Source of the DNA: Pseudomonas fragi
GTDB taxonomy: Bacteria; Pseudomonadota; Gammaproteobacteria; Pseudomonadales; Pseudomonadaceae
Assembly (NCBI RefSeq): GCF_002269505.1
Contig: NZ_NQKQ01000001.1
Span: 488,982 to 552,981, forward strand
Direction: 5' to 3'
DNA length: 64,000 bases
Made by a program: the position numbers and the translations under genes. Shown here in pieces: positions 37,714 to 47,944 of the stretch (positions within the stretch are counted from its first letter, which is position 1; each line of letters opens with the position of its first letter). The notes under the pieces were generated by a model, which had not been told where the DNA came from, ran no database searches, and saw only the letters and a program-made list of their open reading frames with translations.

Positions 37714-39108
37714 ATGAGCACCGACAAGACCAATCAGTCCTGGGGCGGCCGCTTCAGTGAACCCGTCGACGCCTTCGTTGCGCGTTTCACCGCCTCCGTC
37801 ACTTTCGACCAGCGCCTTTATCGCCACGACATCATGGGCTCCGTGGCTCACGCCACGATGCTGGCCAAGGTCGGCGTGCTGACCGATGCCGAGCGCGACA
37901 GCATCATCGACGGCCTCAAAACCATCCAGAGCGAAATCGAAGCCGGTACATTTGACTGGCGCATCGACCTGGAAGACGTGCACATGAACATCGAAGCGCG
38001 TCTGACCGACCGCATCGGCGTGACCGGCAAAAAACTGCACACGGGTCGCAGCCGCAATGACCAGGTCGCGACTGATATCCGCCTGTGGTTGCGTGACGAA
38101 ATCGACGTGATCCTGGCTGAAATCACCCGCCTGCAAAAAGGTTTGCTGGAGCAGGCCGAGCGCGAAGCCGAGACCATCATGCCCGGCTTTACCCACCTGC
38201 AGACCGCACAGCCGGTGACATTTGGTCACCATATGCTGGCCTGGTTCGAGATGCTCAGCCGCGATTACGAACGCCTGGTCGACTGCCGCAAGCGCACCAA
38301 CCGCATGCCACTGGGCAGCGCGGCACTGGCGGGCACCACCTACCCGATCGACCGCGAATACACCGCGCAACTGCTGGGCTTTGACGCCGTGGGCGGCAAC
38401 TCGCTGGATAACGTGTCCGATCGCGACTTCGCCATCGAATTCTGCGCCGCCGCCAGCATCGCGATGATGCATTTGTCGCGCTTCTCCGAAGAACTGGTGC
38501 TGTGGACCAGCGCGCAATTCCAGTTTATCGACTTGCCCGACCGCTTCTGCACCGGCAGCTCGATCATGCCGCAAAAGAAAAACCCCGACGTACCGGAACT
38601 GGTACGTGGCAAAAGCGGCCGTGTATTCGGTGCGCTGATGGGCCTGCTGACCCTGATGAAAGGCCAGCCCCTGGCCTACAACAAGGACAACCAGGAAGAC
38701 AAGGAGCCCCTGTTCGACGCTGCCGACACCCTGCGTGACTCGCTGCGCGCCTTTGCCGACATGATCCCGGCGATCAAGCCAAAGCACGCGATCATGCGTG
38801 AAGCGGCGCTGCGTGGTTTCTCCACCGCGACCGACCTGGCCGACTACCTGGTGCGTCGTGGCCTGCCGTTCCGTGACTGCCACGAAATAGTCGGCCACGC
38901 CGTGAAATATGGCGTTGAGACTGGCAAGGACCTGGCGGAAATGAGCCTCGAAGAACTGCGTCAGTTCAGCGATCAGATCGAAGACGATGTGTTTGCCGTG
39001 CTGACTCTCGAAGGTTCGGTCAATGCCCGTGATCACATCGGCGGCACTGCGCCGGCGCAAGTGAAAGCGGCCGTTGTGTGCGGCAAGGTATTGTTGGCCA
39101 GCCGTTAA
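37714..39108 (+). CDS. argH: Argininosuccinate lyase
   Basis: A 464-residue enzyme that splits argininosuccinate to arginine and fumarate. It has the start [31 protein letters not shown] and the superfamily signature [15 protein letters not shown] carrying the catalytic Ser. ATG 37714 matches the usual N-terminus; frames starting further upstream are not family-like. It is divergent from the algR–heme operon. Confidence 0.96.
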   Translation: MSTDKTNQSWGGRFSEPVDAFVARFTASVTFDQRLYRHDIMGSVAHATMLAKVGVLTDAERDSIIDGLKTIQSEIEAGTFDWRIDLEDVHMNIEARLTDRIGVTGKKLHTGRSRNDQVATDIRLWLRDEIDVILAEITRLQKGLLEQAEREAETIMPGFTHLQTAQPVTFGHHMLAWFEMLSRDYERLVDCRKRTNRMPLGSAALAGTTYPIDREYTAQLLGFDAVGGNSLDNVSDRDFAIEFCAAASIAMMHLSRFSEELVLWTSAQFQFIDLPDRFCTGSSIMPQKKNPDVPELVRGKSGRVFGALMGLLTLMKGQPLAYNKDNQEDKEPLFDAADTLRDSLRAFADMIPAIKPKHAIMREAALRGFSTATDLADYLVRRGLPFRDCHEIVGHAVKYGVETGKDLAEMSLEELRQFSDQIEDDVFAVLTLEGSVNARDHIGGTAPAQVKAAVVCGKVLLASR

Positions 39109-39125
39109 ACCTCAAAGCAGCGCCC

Positions 39126-39225
39126 CTGTGGGAGCGAGCCTGCTCGCGAAAGTTATTATGGATACCGCGTTTTGCTGGATAAACGCGATGTTCTTGAGAC
39201 CTTCGCGAGCAGGCTCGCTCCCACA
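39126..39225. repeat. REP-like inverted repeat pair
   Basis: GTGGGAGCGAGCCTGCTCGCGAA (from 39128) and TTCGCGAGCAGGCTCGCTCCCACA (39202–39225) are almost perfect complements around ~50 bases. It lies between the convergent argH and GST genes. Confidence 0.9.
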
Positions 39226-39251
39226 ATAGGGGGCGACACCCTGTGTACTGG

Positions 39252-39911
39252 TTATTTCTTGCTGCTGATCCAGGCCAAAAACTGCGGCATGGCGGCGTCT
39301 TTGTCCGCGGCGATTTTCTGCACGTGCGGATTTTGCTGCAGACGCTCCAGCAATGCCTTGGCCCCTGGCATGTCCGCCAGCAGATCCAGGCCAAACACCT
39401 TGTGTGCCACGGCACAGGCCAGATCAACGCTGAAGGCGAAGTAGATATCCGCCACGCTCAGGGTCTCGCCCGCCACATAAGGCGCGAACTTGCCGTGACG
39501 ACCCAATGAAGTAATACCGTCGAGCAACTCGGTACGCGCCTTTTCCTTGATCGCGTCGGGCACTTGCATGCCGAAAAACGCCTCGGGGTAACAGGCGCGG
39601 GCTGGCAGCTCGATATACAGCTCGATTTCCTTGGCCAGCGCCAGCACCTGGGCGCGCTCAAACGGATCCACAGGCAGCAGCTTGGGGCCCGCTTGGGTTT
39701 GCTCGATATACTCCAGGATCACGCTGGTTTCGTTGATAAAACCTTGCGCAACACCCAGTACCGGGACTTTGCCGCGGGGGCTGATGGCCAGAGCCTCAGG
39801 GGTATTGCCAGCGAAAAACGGCACTTCTTCAAAGGGGACGCCCTTTTCCAGCAGCGCCAGCTTGACCATGTTGTAGTAGTTGCTGACTGCGAATCCATAA
39901 AGCTTGAGCAT
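39252..39911 (-). CDS. Glutathione S-transferase
   Basis: A 219-residue GST. The N-terminal thioredoxin-like domain (MLKLYGFAVSNYYNMVKLALLEKGVPFEE) has the cis-Pro segment PRGKVPVLG and INETSVILEYIE binding glutathione; the C-terminal helical domain contains ETLSVADIYFAFSVDLA. The substrate is unknown. The gene stands alone. Confidence 0.92.
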   Translation of the reverse strand: MLKLYGFAVSNYYNMVKLALLEKGVPFEEVPFFAGNTPEALAISPRGKVPVLGVAQGFINETSVILEYIEQTQAGPKLLPVDPFERAQVLALAKEIELYIELPARACYPEAFFGMQVPDAIKEKARTELLDGITSLGRHGKFAPYVAGETLSVADIYFAFSVDLACAVAHKVFGLDLLADMPGAKALLERLQQNPHVQKIAADKDAAMPQFLAWISSKK

Positions 39912-40036
39912 TACAAAGCCTCCAGGCCGTGTTGGGGTTGGCTGCAGCTGTTATAGAGCTTCGCCGTCAGGCTGGCTAGCAGCATCATCAGGCTGAATAC
40001 CGTTAGACTGGGCGCCTTTACTTGAGGAGCCTGCCC

Positions 40037-40321
40037 ATGAGCGAGCCAACTGATATCGACAACGAAGAAGAAGAGTTCGCCGAATCCACCCTGATTCAGG
40101 CGATTGAAAACCAGATTGAAAGCGACAACCCGCCTGCCGCCAAGGCCACGTTCAACAAACTGACCCTGGTCGGCTACGAGCGCGACGATATTTTGCAGAT
40201 GATGGCCCATGTACTGGCCGTGGAGATTGACGCGATCCTCGAAGAAGACCGCGCCTTTAACACTGAGTGGTACGAAGCCGCCCTGCGCGCGCTGCCAACA
40301 CTGCCGCCAGAGAAGGACTGA
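40037..40321 (+). CDS. Small acidic conserved protein
   Basis: A 94-residue acidic protein (EEEEFAESTLIQAIENQIES) with YERDDILQMMAHVLAVEIDAIL. GAGGAG before ATG 40037 supports the start. No signal or membrane segment is seen. I recall similar short genes in other pseudomonads, without known function. Confidence 0.75.
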   Translation: MSEPTDIDNEEEEFAESTLIQAIENQIESDNPPAAKATFNKLTLVGYERDDILQMMAHVLAVEIDAILEEDRAFNTEWYEAALRALPTLPPEKD

Positions 40322-40329
40322 CCTTCGGC

Positions 40330-42252
40330 TCAGGGGCGAATCGCAGGCGCTCGCTGCCAGTCCAGATCCTTGGCAGGCATCGGGCGTCCGAACCAGTAGC
40401 CCTGACCCAGGTTGCAGTTAAGGTCGAGCAGGAACTGCGCCTGCTCAACCTGCTCTATCCCTTCGGCATGCACCTGCAGGCCCATGCTTTGACCCAGTGC
40501 GATAACCGCACGCACGATCGCCACATCGTCATTGTCCCCGGGCAAGCCAGCGACAAATCCCTGATCGATTTTCAGCTTCTGCACGGGCAAGCGTTTGAGT
40601 CGCAGCAAGGATGAGAAGCCGGTACCGAAATCATCGATGGCCAGGCGCAAACCCAGCGCACGCAGACGATGCATCTGCTCCAGGGCCACTTGCGAGTTGT
40701 CCATGACCGCACTTTCGGTCACTTCAAGCTCCAGCAGGGCTGGATCCATTCCGGTGTCTGCCAGTACCGTTGAAACCAGCGAAAATAGCTCAGGACGGGC
40801 AAACAACCGGCTGGAAATATTCACCGCCACAAACGTCAGTTCCACACCTGCAGCCTGCCACTGAACCATCTGCCAACAGGCTTGCTCCAGCACCCAGGCG
40901 TCAATCTCGGCAATCAACCCGGTACGCTCCGCGATCGGGATGAACTCGCCCGGCGACAACAGCCCCCGCAGCGGATGCTCCCAGCGCACCAGTGCTTCAA
41001 CGCCAATCAGGCGGCTGCTTTTAAGGTCGTGCACCGGCTGGTAGTACACACGCAGCTCGTGCTGCTCCAGGGCACGGCGCAGATCGCTGGCCACTTCAAT
41101 CCGGTACTGGGCATGGGCCGTCAGCTCTTCGGTGTACAAGGCATAGCCCTCGCGCCCCGAGCTTTTGGCCTTGAACAACGCCGAATCGGCATTGCGCAGC
41201 AATTGCTCGGCGTTCAGAGCATCGCTGGGGAACACGCTGATGCCAACGCTGGCACTGATAAACAGTTGATGCTTGTCGACATCGAACGAGCCTTTCATGA
41301 CCTCCAGCACCTGCTGCGCAAGTCCGGCTGCCTGGCTGGTTTGCGCACAGCTGTCGACCAGCACGGCGAACTCATCACCGCCCAGCCGGGCCACGGTAAA
41401 GCCTTTGCCAAACACCCTGAGCAAACGCTCGGCCACCGCCTTGAGCAGCAGGTCTCCGACGTTGTGGCCCAGGCTGTCATTGATAATCTTGAAGTGATCC
41501 AGATCGATCATCAGCAGCGCACAGCCGGTCTGATGGCGTTGCGCAGAAGCCAGCGTCTGCTCGGTGCGGTCGGTAAACAGCAGGCGGTTGGGCAGGTCTG
41601 TCAGGGGATCATGGTGAACCAGGCGCGCCAGTTCGGTCTGGGAGTTCTTGATGGCGGAGATATCTGAAAAGACCGCGACATAGTGGCTGACCTGGCCCTT
41701 GTCATCGGTAATCGAGCGAACTGTCTGCCACTGCGGGTAAATTTCGCCGCTTTTTCGCCGGTTCCAGATTTCGCCGTGCCATTCGCCGCTTTCTTCCAGG
41801 GATTTGAAAATCGCCTGATAGAACTCGGGACCATGACGGCCCGACTTGAACATGTTCGGGCGCTGGCCAAGCACCTCTTCGACCGGGTAGCCGGTGATTT
41901 CAACCAGCGCCCGGTTCACATGCACAATCACCCCGCGGCGGTCGCTGACCAGCACCCCTTCACGGGTGCAGTCAAAGACCACGGCCGCCTGGCGCAAACG
42001 CTCCTGATCCTGACGTTGACGCTTCAAACCGGGGCTCATGCCCAAAAAATCGCACAGCCGGGCACGGGCGAAAAAAATCAATACGGCACTGAACAGGGCG
42101 AAAACATAGGCATTGATGCGCTGCCACTGCGCCAATTGCGCTGAATCATCGAAATAACTGTTCAATAAATGATCAGTTATAAACAGCCAGAAAACCGATA
42201 GCAGCCCGTATAACACGGCCGTACGCAAGGCATCACGAGAAGAAACAGACAT
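40330..42252 (-). CDS. PAS–GGDEF–EAL c-di-GMP protein
   Basis: A 640-residue inner-membrane protein: two N-terminal helices, a PAS domain (~90–210, VSDRRGVIVHVNRALVEITGYPVEEVLG), a GGDEF domain (~215–375) with intact LGGDEFAVLV, and an EAL domain (~395–640) with GVEALVRWEHP and DDFGTGFSSL. Both catalytic signatures are intact, so it could make or degrade c-di-GMP. No RxxD inhibitory site was seen before GGDEF. It is next to and divergent from desA, the order also known from P. aeruginosa. Confidence 0.92.
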   Translation of the reverse strand: MSVSSRDALRTAVLYGLLSVFWLFITDHLLNSYFDDSAQLAQWQRINAYVFALFSAVLIFFARARLCDFLGMSPGLKRQRQDQERLRQAAVVFDCTREGVLVSDRRGVIVHVNRALVEITGYPVEEVLGQRPNMFKSGRHGPEFYQAIFKSLEESGEWHGEIWNRRKSGEIYPQWQTVRSITDDKGQVSHYVAVFSDISAIKNSQTELARLVHHDPLTDLPNRLLFTDRTEQTLASAQRHQTGCALLMIDLDHFKIINDSLGHNVGDLLLKAVAERLLRVFGKGFTVARLGGDEFAVLVDSCAQTSQAAGLAQQVLEVMKGSFDVDKHQLFISASVGISVFPSDALNAEQLLRNADSALFKAKSSGREGYALYTEELTAHAQYRIEVASDLRRALEQHELRVYYQPVHDLKSSRLIGVEALVRWEHPLRGLLSPGEFIPIAERTGLIAEIDAWVLEQACWQMVQWQAAGVELTFVAVNISSRLFARPELFSLVSTVLADTGMDPALLELEVTESAVMDNSQVALEQMHRLRALGLRLAIDDFGTGFSSLLRLKRLPVQKLKIDQGFVAGLPGDNDDVAIVRAVIALGQSMGLQVHAEGIEQVEQAQFLLDLNCNLGQGYWFGRPMPAKDLDWQRAPAIRP

Positions 42253-42401
42253 AAGAAAGTTAATGCACCTACAAAAAAGTGGGAATTATAGTGTAAGAAA
42301 CATCCGGGCACTCTTATCTGAAAGGCCGACTGGTTTTATCTGGCTGCATGGTGATAATGCGTGTTGCAGTTTTTTTCATCTTCCCGAGGGCCAAACAGCC
42401 T

Positions 42402-43586
42402 ATGTGGTACAACGGTTTTCTCGACTTGTCAGCCTGGCAACTGGTGGCAGTCACTCTGTTGATGACCCACGTGACCATTATCGGTGTCACGGTTTATCTA
42501 CACCGCTACTCAGCCCACCGCTCATTGGAGCTCAATGGTGGCCTGAAACACTTTTTCCGCTTCTGGTTGTGGCTCACCACCGCGCAGAACACCCGCGAGT
42601 GGACAGCTATCCACCGCAAGCACCACGCCAAATGCGAAACCGCCGATGACCCGCACAGCCCGGTAATCAAAGGGTTATCGACCGTTTTGCGAAAAGGTGC
42701 AGAGCTGTATCGTGAAGAAGCTCAAAATCCTGAAACACTGCGCATTTACGGCAAAAACTGCCCTGAAGACTGGATTGAGCGAAATCTTTATTCGCGTTAC
42801 AAAATGCTCGGTGTGGCGATCATGCTGGTCATCGACCTGCTGCTGTTCGGCGCCATCGGCCTGACTATCTGGGCCATCCAGATGATGTGGATCCCGGTGT
42901 GGGCTGCAGGCGTAGTCAACGGCTTGGGCCATGCTGTGGGTTATCGCAACTTCGAGTGCCGCGACGCAGCCACCAATCTGGTGCCTTGGGGCATCATCAT
43001 TGGCGGTGAAGAGCTGCACAACAACCACCACACTTACCCCAACTCGGCCAAGCTGTCGGTCAAGAAGTGGGAGTTCGACCTGGGTTGGGCCTGGATCAAG
43101 GTCTTCAGCTTTTTGCGTCTGGCCAAGGTTCAGCGTGTTGCGCCTATCGCCCATCGGGTAGAAGGCAAAGGCAACCTGGACATGGACACCGCCATGGCGA
43201 TCCTCAACAACCGTTTCCAGATCATGGCCCAGTACCGCAAGCTGGTCATTGCGCCGCTGGTACAGCAAGAGCTGGCCAAGGTCGATCACTCGGTGCGTCA
43301 TCAGTTCCGCCGCGCCAAGCGTTTGTTGTCGCGTGAAACCAGCCTGCTCGAAGACCGCCATCACCAGCGGATCGAGAAGATGCTGGAGCACAGCCAGTCG
43401 CTGAAAGTGATTTACGAGAAGCGCCTTGCCCTGCAACAGATCTGGGTCAAGACCAGCACCAATGGCCACGACATGCTCGCGGCGATCAAGGAATGGGTAC
43501 ACGAGGCAGAAGCCAGCGGGATCCAGTCGCTGCGCGACTTTGCCCACCAGCTCAAGACCTACTCGCTGCGGCCTGCGGCGGTTTAA
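42402..43586 (+). CDS. desA: Acyl-lipid delta-9 desaturase DesA
   Basis: A 394-residue membrane di-iron desaturase with His boxes HRYSAHRS, HRKHHAKCE and EELHNNHHTYP. DesA inserts a double bond into acyl chains of membrane phospholipids and helps adapt membranes to cold. ATG 42402 begins MWYNGFLDLSAWQ; upstream ATGs lack a ribosome binding site. The C-terminal ~130 residues are helical and charged, as in Pseudomonas DesA. A strong terminator follows. Confidence 0.93.
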   Translation: MWYNGFLDLSAWQLVAVTLLMTHVTIIGVTVYLHRYSAHRSLELNGGLKHFFRFWLWLTTAQNTREWTAIHRKHHAKCETADDPHSPVIKGLSTVLRKGAELYREEAQNPETLRIYGKNCPEDWIERNLYSRYKMLGVAIMLVIDLLLFGAIGLTIWAIQMMWIPVWAAGVVNGLGHAVGYRNFECRDAATNLVPWGIIIGGEELHNNHHTYPNSAKLSVKKWEFDLGWAWIKVFSFLRLAKVQRVAPIAHRVEGKGNLDMDTAMAILNNRFQIMAQYRKLVIAPLVQQELAKVDHSVRHQFRRAKRLLSRETSLLEDRHHQRIEKMLEHSQSLKVIYEKRLALQQIWVKTSTNGHDMLAAIKEWVHEAEASGIQSLRDFAHQLKTYSLRPAAV

Positions 43587-43591
43587 GAGCA

Positions 43592-43620
43592 AGCCCCCTC
43601 TCTCTGAGGGAGAGGGGGCT
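43592..43620 (+). terminator. Terminator after desA
   Basis: AGCCCCCTCTC/GAGAGGGGGCT hairpin 6 bases after the desA stop. It has no clear T-run and is similar to the repeat at 239–289. Confidence 0.7.
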
Positions 43621-43653
43621 GATCTTCAATGTGACGAAAATCCGCTTCTGCCT

Positions 43654-44895
43654 TTAGTCCCCTCTCCCTCCGGGAGAGGGTAAGGGGCTCTTGATCAACT
43701 GCGAAAGCTGCGACATGCCCACCCGCAACAAGCGCGCCGTCTTTCCGCCCGCCACCTCGGCAATCCCCTCTTGCGACTCCAGATTGGCCACTTGCGCCGC
43801 CAGGTTCATCACCAGCGCTTCACGGGAATACACCCCGCCACCCAAGTGATACATCGCCGCTATCAACTCCCGCAGCTCCAACGGCAAGCGCCAGCGCGTG
43901 CGCAAGGCCGAGCCATAGGCTGCGCCAAACTCGGCCAGAGCAGCATCAATCGCCGGCGTATCCAGTTCACCACCAGCCTGACGCCACGCCTGCAGGCAAC
44001 GCAACAAGGCCAGATCACCCAGGCAGTGCAGTAATCCGGCGCAGTAACAGCGCTCCTGATCCAGATTCAGCATGCCCGCCAGCGTACGGCCATAGTCTGC
44101 CGCCCGCAGCGACAAGGCCCAATAACGCTCGGCGTAGTCCGCCAGACAAGGGTCGCTCAACTGCGCATCCGGCTTGAGGGTAAGTCCCTGCACCAGGTTC
44201 ATGCTTTGCCCGGGGCCCAAGCGCTGCATCGCTTGCGCAAGGGTCTGGGCCGGGCTCACAAGGTGTTGTGCCGCGCTGTTGGCGGCGGCAATCAGCACCG
44301 CAGTAATTTGTGGATCGGTGCGCACTTGCTGTTCCAGCTGTGCGAGGTCCAGCCCCTCAGGCGTGAGGCTGCCCTTAAGCGCCGATTGCGCATCCACCAA
44401 CAGCGGTGCGCCATCTGAAGACACGCGACGCTGCTCCAGAAAACGCTTCAGGGTCATGCCGGGCGCCAGCGTCGGCACATCACACGAAACCTCTTGCCCC
44501 GCTGCGAGCAACAACCCCTTAAGACGCTTGGTCAGGCCGGCGATGTCAAGAGGTGTGGTCAGGTAGGCCGTTGGCGCCAATGGCAAGGCTTCGCGCACAC
44601 TGGCGCTGTCATTGCGTGCGCTCAGCAAAATAAATGGCTGCGCTGGAACCGTACGGCGGTGGCGCATGGTGCGCAACAGATCCAGGCCACCGACACCTGG
44701 CAAATCACGATCAGCAATCACCAGGCCGTAGGTTTTCTTGCCCAACTGTGCAAGCGCCTGCTGGCCGTCGCCACAGACATCCAGTTGAGCGTCGCAACGT
44801 ACTGTCAGCACAACTTGTTTGAGCAAGTCCCTGGTCCAGGGATCTGCCTCGGCAATCAATACAGTGGGTGCTGCGCTTAAATCTACAACCGTCAT
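43654..44895 (-). CDS. Response regulator with HDOD domain
   Basis: A 413-residue protein. The receiver domain (~1–130, TVLIAEADPWTRDLL; phosphoacceptor Asp in LVIADRDLPG) is joined to an HDOD domain (~155–400; LAQLEQQVRTDPQITAVLIAAANSA; CYCAGLLHCLGDLALL). HDOD proteins act in signalling without the HD metal catalysis. The last residues KSPLPSPGGRGD are encoded by an intergenic-type repeat (43659–43687), suggesting that the original stop was replaced when the repeat entered. Confidence 0.85.
   Translation of the reverse strand: MTVVDLSAAPTVLIAEADPWTRDLLKQVVLTVRCDAQLDVCGDGQQALAQLGKKTYGLVIADRDLPGVGGLDLLRTMRHRRTVPAQPFILLSARNDSASVREALPLAPTAYLTTPLDIAGLTKRLKGLLLAAGQEVSCDVPTLAPGMTLKRFLEQRRVSSDGAPLLVDAQSALKGSLTPEGLDLAQLEQQVRTDPQITAVLIAAANSAAQHLVSPAQTLAQAMQRLGPGQSMNLVQGLTLKPDAQLSDPCLADYAERYWALSLRAADYGRTLAGMLNLDQERCYCAGLLHCLGDLALLRCLQAWRQAGGELDTPAIDAALAEFGAAYGSALRTRWRLPLELRELIAAMYHLGGGVYSREALVMNLAAQVANLESQEGIAEVAGGKTARLLRVGMSQLSQLIKSPLPSPGGRGD
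43659..43687. repeat. Inverted repeat inside the 3' end of the REC-HDOD gene
   Basis: CCCCTCTCCC and GGGAGAGGGTAAGGGG form a hairpin of the same family as 239–289. It is part of the coding sequence, specifying SPLPSPGGRG. Confidence 0.8.
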
Positions 44896-44983
44896 CCAAT
44901 TTGCTCCCCGTGCGATACAGGCACCTTAGTCAAAGGGCGCACGCGGATACAGGCAAAAACACCCAAATAGATGGATCAGACGC

Positions 44984-45009
44984 AAAAAAACCGCCGAAGC
45001 GGTTTTTTT
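44984..45009 (-). terminator. Terminator downstream of gabT
   Basis: AAAAAAACCGC/GCGGTTTTTTT stem with a CGAA loop just after the gabT stop; it works in the minus direction and would also work in plus. Confidence 0.93.
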
Positions 45010-45040
45010 GTGTATCAGGTCACAGCGTCAAGCGCGGGGC

Positions 45041-46324
45041 TTACACCAGTTCGGCGAAGCACTCTTCGATGATGGCCAGGCCTTTGTCCAGCTGCTCGTT
45101 TGGCGAGGTCAGCGGTACCAGTACGCGCAGGACGTTGCCGTAAGTGCCGCACGACAACAGGATCAAACCCTTGTCGCGCGCCTTGGCCACCACTTGGGCC
45201 ACTGCCGTCGGGTTTGGCTTATGCGAGTCGCCGCCTTCGAACAGCTCAACCGCGATCATCGCGCCCAGCGCACGCACATCACCGATTACCGGGTGCTTGG
45301 CCTGGATAGCCTTGAGGCCAGTTACCAGGCGCTCGCCGACTTCCTTGCAACGGTCCAGCAGGTGCTCTTCTTCAAACACATCCAGTACCGCCAGCGCTGC
45401 TGCGCAAGCAATAGGGCTACCTGCATAGGTGCCGCCCAGGCCGCCTGGAGCGATGGCGTCCATGTACTCGGCCTTGCCACACACACCGGCCAGCGGGAAG
45501 CCGCCAGCGATGGATTTGGCGAAGGTGGTCAGGTCGGCAGTCACGCCCATCTGTTCCATCGCGAAGAAAGTGCCGGTACGGCCAGCGCCGGTCTGCACTT
45601 CATCAGCGATCAGCAGGATGCCGTGCTTGTCACACAGCTCGCGCAGGCGGGCCATGAACGCTTTCGGCGCCACGTAGAAACCACCTTCGCCCTGTACCGG
45701 CTCGATGATGATCGCAGCGATGTCTTTAGGCTCGGCATCGTTCTTGAAAATGCGTTCGATGCTGGCGATGGAGTCATCCACGCTCACACCATGCAGCTCG
45801 CACGGGTACAGCGCGCGGAAGATACCGCCTGGCATCAGGCCCATGCCTGCCGAGTACGGTACGACTTTGCCGGTCAGGCCCAGGGTCATCATGGTGCGGC
45901 CGTGATACGCGCCGGTGAAGGCAATCACGCCAGCACGGCCAGTTGCAGCACGGGCGATTTTCACGGCGTTTTCTACGGCTTCCGAGCCGGTGGTGACCAG
46001 CAGGGTTTTCTTGTCGAAATTGCCCGGGACCTTGGCGTTGATCTTTTCGCACAGCTCGACGTAAGGCTCGTAGGCCAGTACCTGGAAACAGGTGTGGGTC
46101 AGCTTGGTCAGTTGCTCTTGCACGGCGGCAATGATTTTCGGGTGCAGGTGGCCGGTGTTCAGTACCGCGATACCGCCTGCGAAGTCGATGAACTCGCGGC
46201 CTTCAACGTCAGTAACGGTCGCGTTTTTTGCCGACTCGGCGAAGATCGGGTGGATCTGGCCAACACCGCGTGGAACAGCGGCTTCACGGCGTTTCATCAG
46301 AGATGCGTTGGTCTTGTTGCTCAT
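45041..46324 (-). CDS. gabT: 4-aminobutyrate aminotransferase
   Basis: A 427-residue class III aminotransferase that converts GABA and 2-oxoglutarate to succinate semialdehyde and glutamate. It has DFAGGIAVLNTGHLHP, TTGSEAVENAVKIAR, LLIADEVQTGAGRTG and the PLP Lys in TFAKSIAGGFPLAG. GAGGAA before ATG 46324 sets the start. It follows gabD on the same strand with a 177-base gap. Confidence 0.95.
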   Translation of the reverse strand: MSNKTNASLMKRREAAVPRGVGQIHPIFAESAKNATVTDVEGREFIDFAGGIAVLNTGHLHPKIIAAVQEQLTKLTHTCFQVLAYEPYVELCEKINAKVPGNFDKKTLLVTTGSEAVENAVKIARAATGRAGVIAFTGAYHGRTMMTLGLTGKVVPYSAGMGLMPGGIFRALYPCELHGVSVDDSIASIERIFKNDAEPKDIAAIIIEPVQGEGGFYVAPKAFMARLRELCDKHGILLIADEVQTGAGRTGTFFAMEQMGVTADLTTFAKSIAGGFPLAGVCGKAEYMDAIAPGGLGGTYAGSPIACAAALAVLDVFEEEHLLDRCKEVGERLVTGLKAIQAKHPVIGDVRALGAMIAVELFEGGDSHKPNPTAVAQVVAKARDKGLILLSCGTYGNVLRVLVPLTSPNEQLDKGLAIIEECFAELV

Positions 46325-46501
46325 GGTGTTCCTCATTCGCCGCTGATCAAGCGGCGTGGTTCAAGGCTGACGCGCCAGGCAGACACCCATGCCAGCATGC
46401 GATGATCGACTGGCATGGCGCTCCCGGCCACAAAAATTAACAGTTTGAAACGCAGGGGAAGCATCGCTCTCGTGCCCCCTCTGCTTGAACCACCCGCCGG
46501 G

Positions 46502-47944
46502 TTAGATACCCAGGCAGAGATATTTGATTTCCAGGTAGTCTTCGATGCCGTACTTGGAGCCTTCACGGCCCAGGCCCGACGCCTTGATCCCGCCAAACGG
46601 CGCGACTTCATTGGAGATCAGGCCGGTATTGACGCCCACCATGCCGTACTCCAGCGCTTCAGCCACACGGAATACACGGCTCAGGTCGCGGGCATAGAAG
46701 TACGATGCCAGGCCGAACTCGGTGTCGTTAGCCATCGCGATCACTTCGGCTTCGTCCTTGAAACGGAACAGTGGCGCCAGCGGGCCGAAGGTTTCTTCCT
46801 TCGCCACAGCGGCGTTTTTCGGTACGTTCACCAGAATGGTCGGTTCGAAGAAGCTGCCTTCCAGACTGTTGCCGCCGGCCAGCAGGGTCGCACCCTTGCT
46901 CAGTGCGTCGGCAATGTGTTCCTTGACCTTGGCCACGGCCTTGTCATCGATCAACGGGCCAGTGGTGGTGCCTTCGTCCAGACCGTTACCGATCTTGAGC
47001 TTGGCCACCGCCACTTTCAGTTTTTCTGCGAAAGCGTCGTAGACCGAGTCCTGAATGTACAGGCGGTTGGCACATACGCAGGTCTGACCGTTGTTACGGT
47101 ATTTGGAGATGATCGCGCCTTCGACGGCCTTATCCAGGTCCGCATCGTCGAACACGATGAAAGGTGCGTTGCCACCCAGCTCCAGCGACACTTTCTTGAT
47201 GTCCTTGGCGCACTCAGCCATCAACTGGCGACCGATTTCGGTCGAGCCGGTGAAGGACAGTTTGCGCACGATCGGGTTGCTGGTCAGCTCGCCGCCGATG
47301 TCGCCCGCGCTGCCGGTCACAACGCTCAACACGCCTTTAGGGATACCGGCACGGTGTGCCAGCTCAACCAGGGCCAGGGCCGAGAACGGGGTTTGCGAAG
47401 CTGGCTTGATCACCATGGTGCAACCGGCGGCCAGGGCCGGGCCGGCTTTACGGGTGATCATGGCAGCCGGGAAGTTCCACGGGGTGATGGCAGCGGTCAC
47501 GCCGATCGGCTGCTTGATCACGATCAGGCGCTTGTCCGGCTGATGGCCCGGGATCACGTCGCCGTAGATGCGCTTGGCTTCTTCAGCGAACCACTCGATG
47601 AACGAAGCGGCGTAGACGATTTCGCCCTTGGCTTCGGCCAGCGGCTTGCCCTGTTCCAGGGTCATCAGGCGGCCGAGGTCGTCCTGGTTTTCGATCAGCA
47701 GCTCAAACCAGCGACGTAGCTTGGTTGCACGCTCTTTGGCGGTCAGGGCACGCCAGGCTGGCAACGCTTTGTCAGCGGCTTCAATGGCACGACGGGTTTC
47801 AACCGCGCCCATTTTTGGCACTGTACCGATGATTTCACCGGTAGCCGGGTTGTTGACCTTGATGATCTGGCCACCGTCGGCATCAACCCAGGCACCATCG
47901 ATATAGGCTTGCTGGCGGAACAACTGTGCGTCTTTGAGCTGCAT
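46502..47944 (-). CDS. gabD: NADP-dependent succinate-semialdehyde dehydrogenase
   Basis: A 480-residue aldehyde dehydrogenase with ITPWNFPAAMITRK, the cofactor site FTGSTEIGRQL, catalytic Glu in SLELGGNAPFIVFDDADLD and Cys in NNGQTCVCANRLY. It oxidises succinate semialdehyde to succinate, completing GABA breakdown with GabT. AAGGAAAG before ATG 47944 supports the start. Confidence 0.95.
   Translation of the reverse strand: MQLKDAQLFRQQAYIDGAWVDADGGQIIKVNNPATGEIIGTVPKMGAVETRRAIEAADKALPAWRALTAKERATKLRRWFELLIENQDDLGRLMTLEQGKPLAEAKGEIVYAASFIEWFAEEAKRIYGDVIPGHQPDKRLIVIKQPIGVTAAITPWNFPAAMITRKAGPALAAGCTMVIKPASQTPFSALALVELAHRAGIPKGVLSVVTGSAGDIGGELTSNPIVRKLSFTGSTEIGRQLMAECAKDIKKVSLELGGNAPFIVFDDADLDKAVEGAIISKYRNNGQTCVCANRLYIQDSVYDAFAEKLKVAVAKLKIGNGLDEGTTTGPLIDDKAVAKVKEHIADALSKGATLLAGGNSLEGSFFEPTILVNVPKNAAVAKEETFGPLAPLFRFKDEAEVIAMANDTEFGLASYFYARDLSRVFRVAEALEYGMVGVNTGLISNEVAPFGGIKASGLGREGSKYGIEDYLEIKYLCLGI

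Noticed and set aside
37609..39060. A 483-codon frame opposite argH
   Set aside because: Antisense shadow of argH; argH motifs are complete on the other strand.
45008..46405. A 465-codon frame opposite gabT
   Set aside because: Antisense of gabT with no family features.
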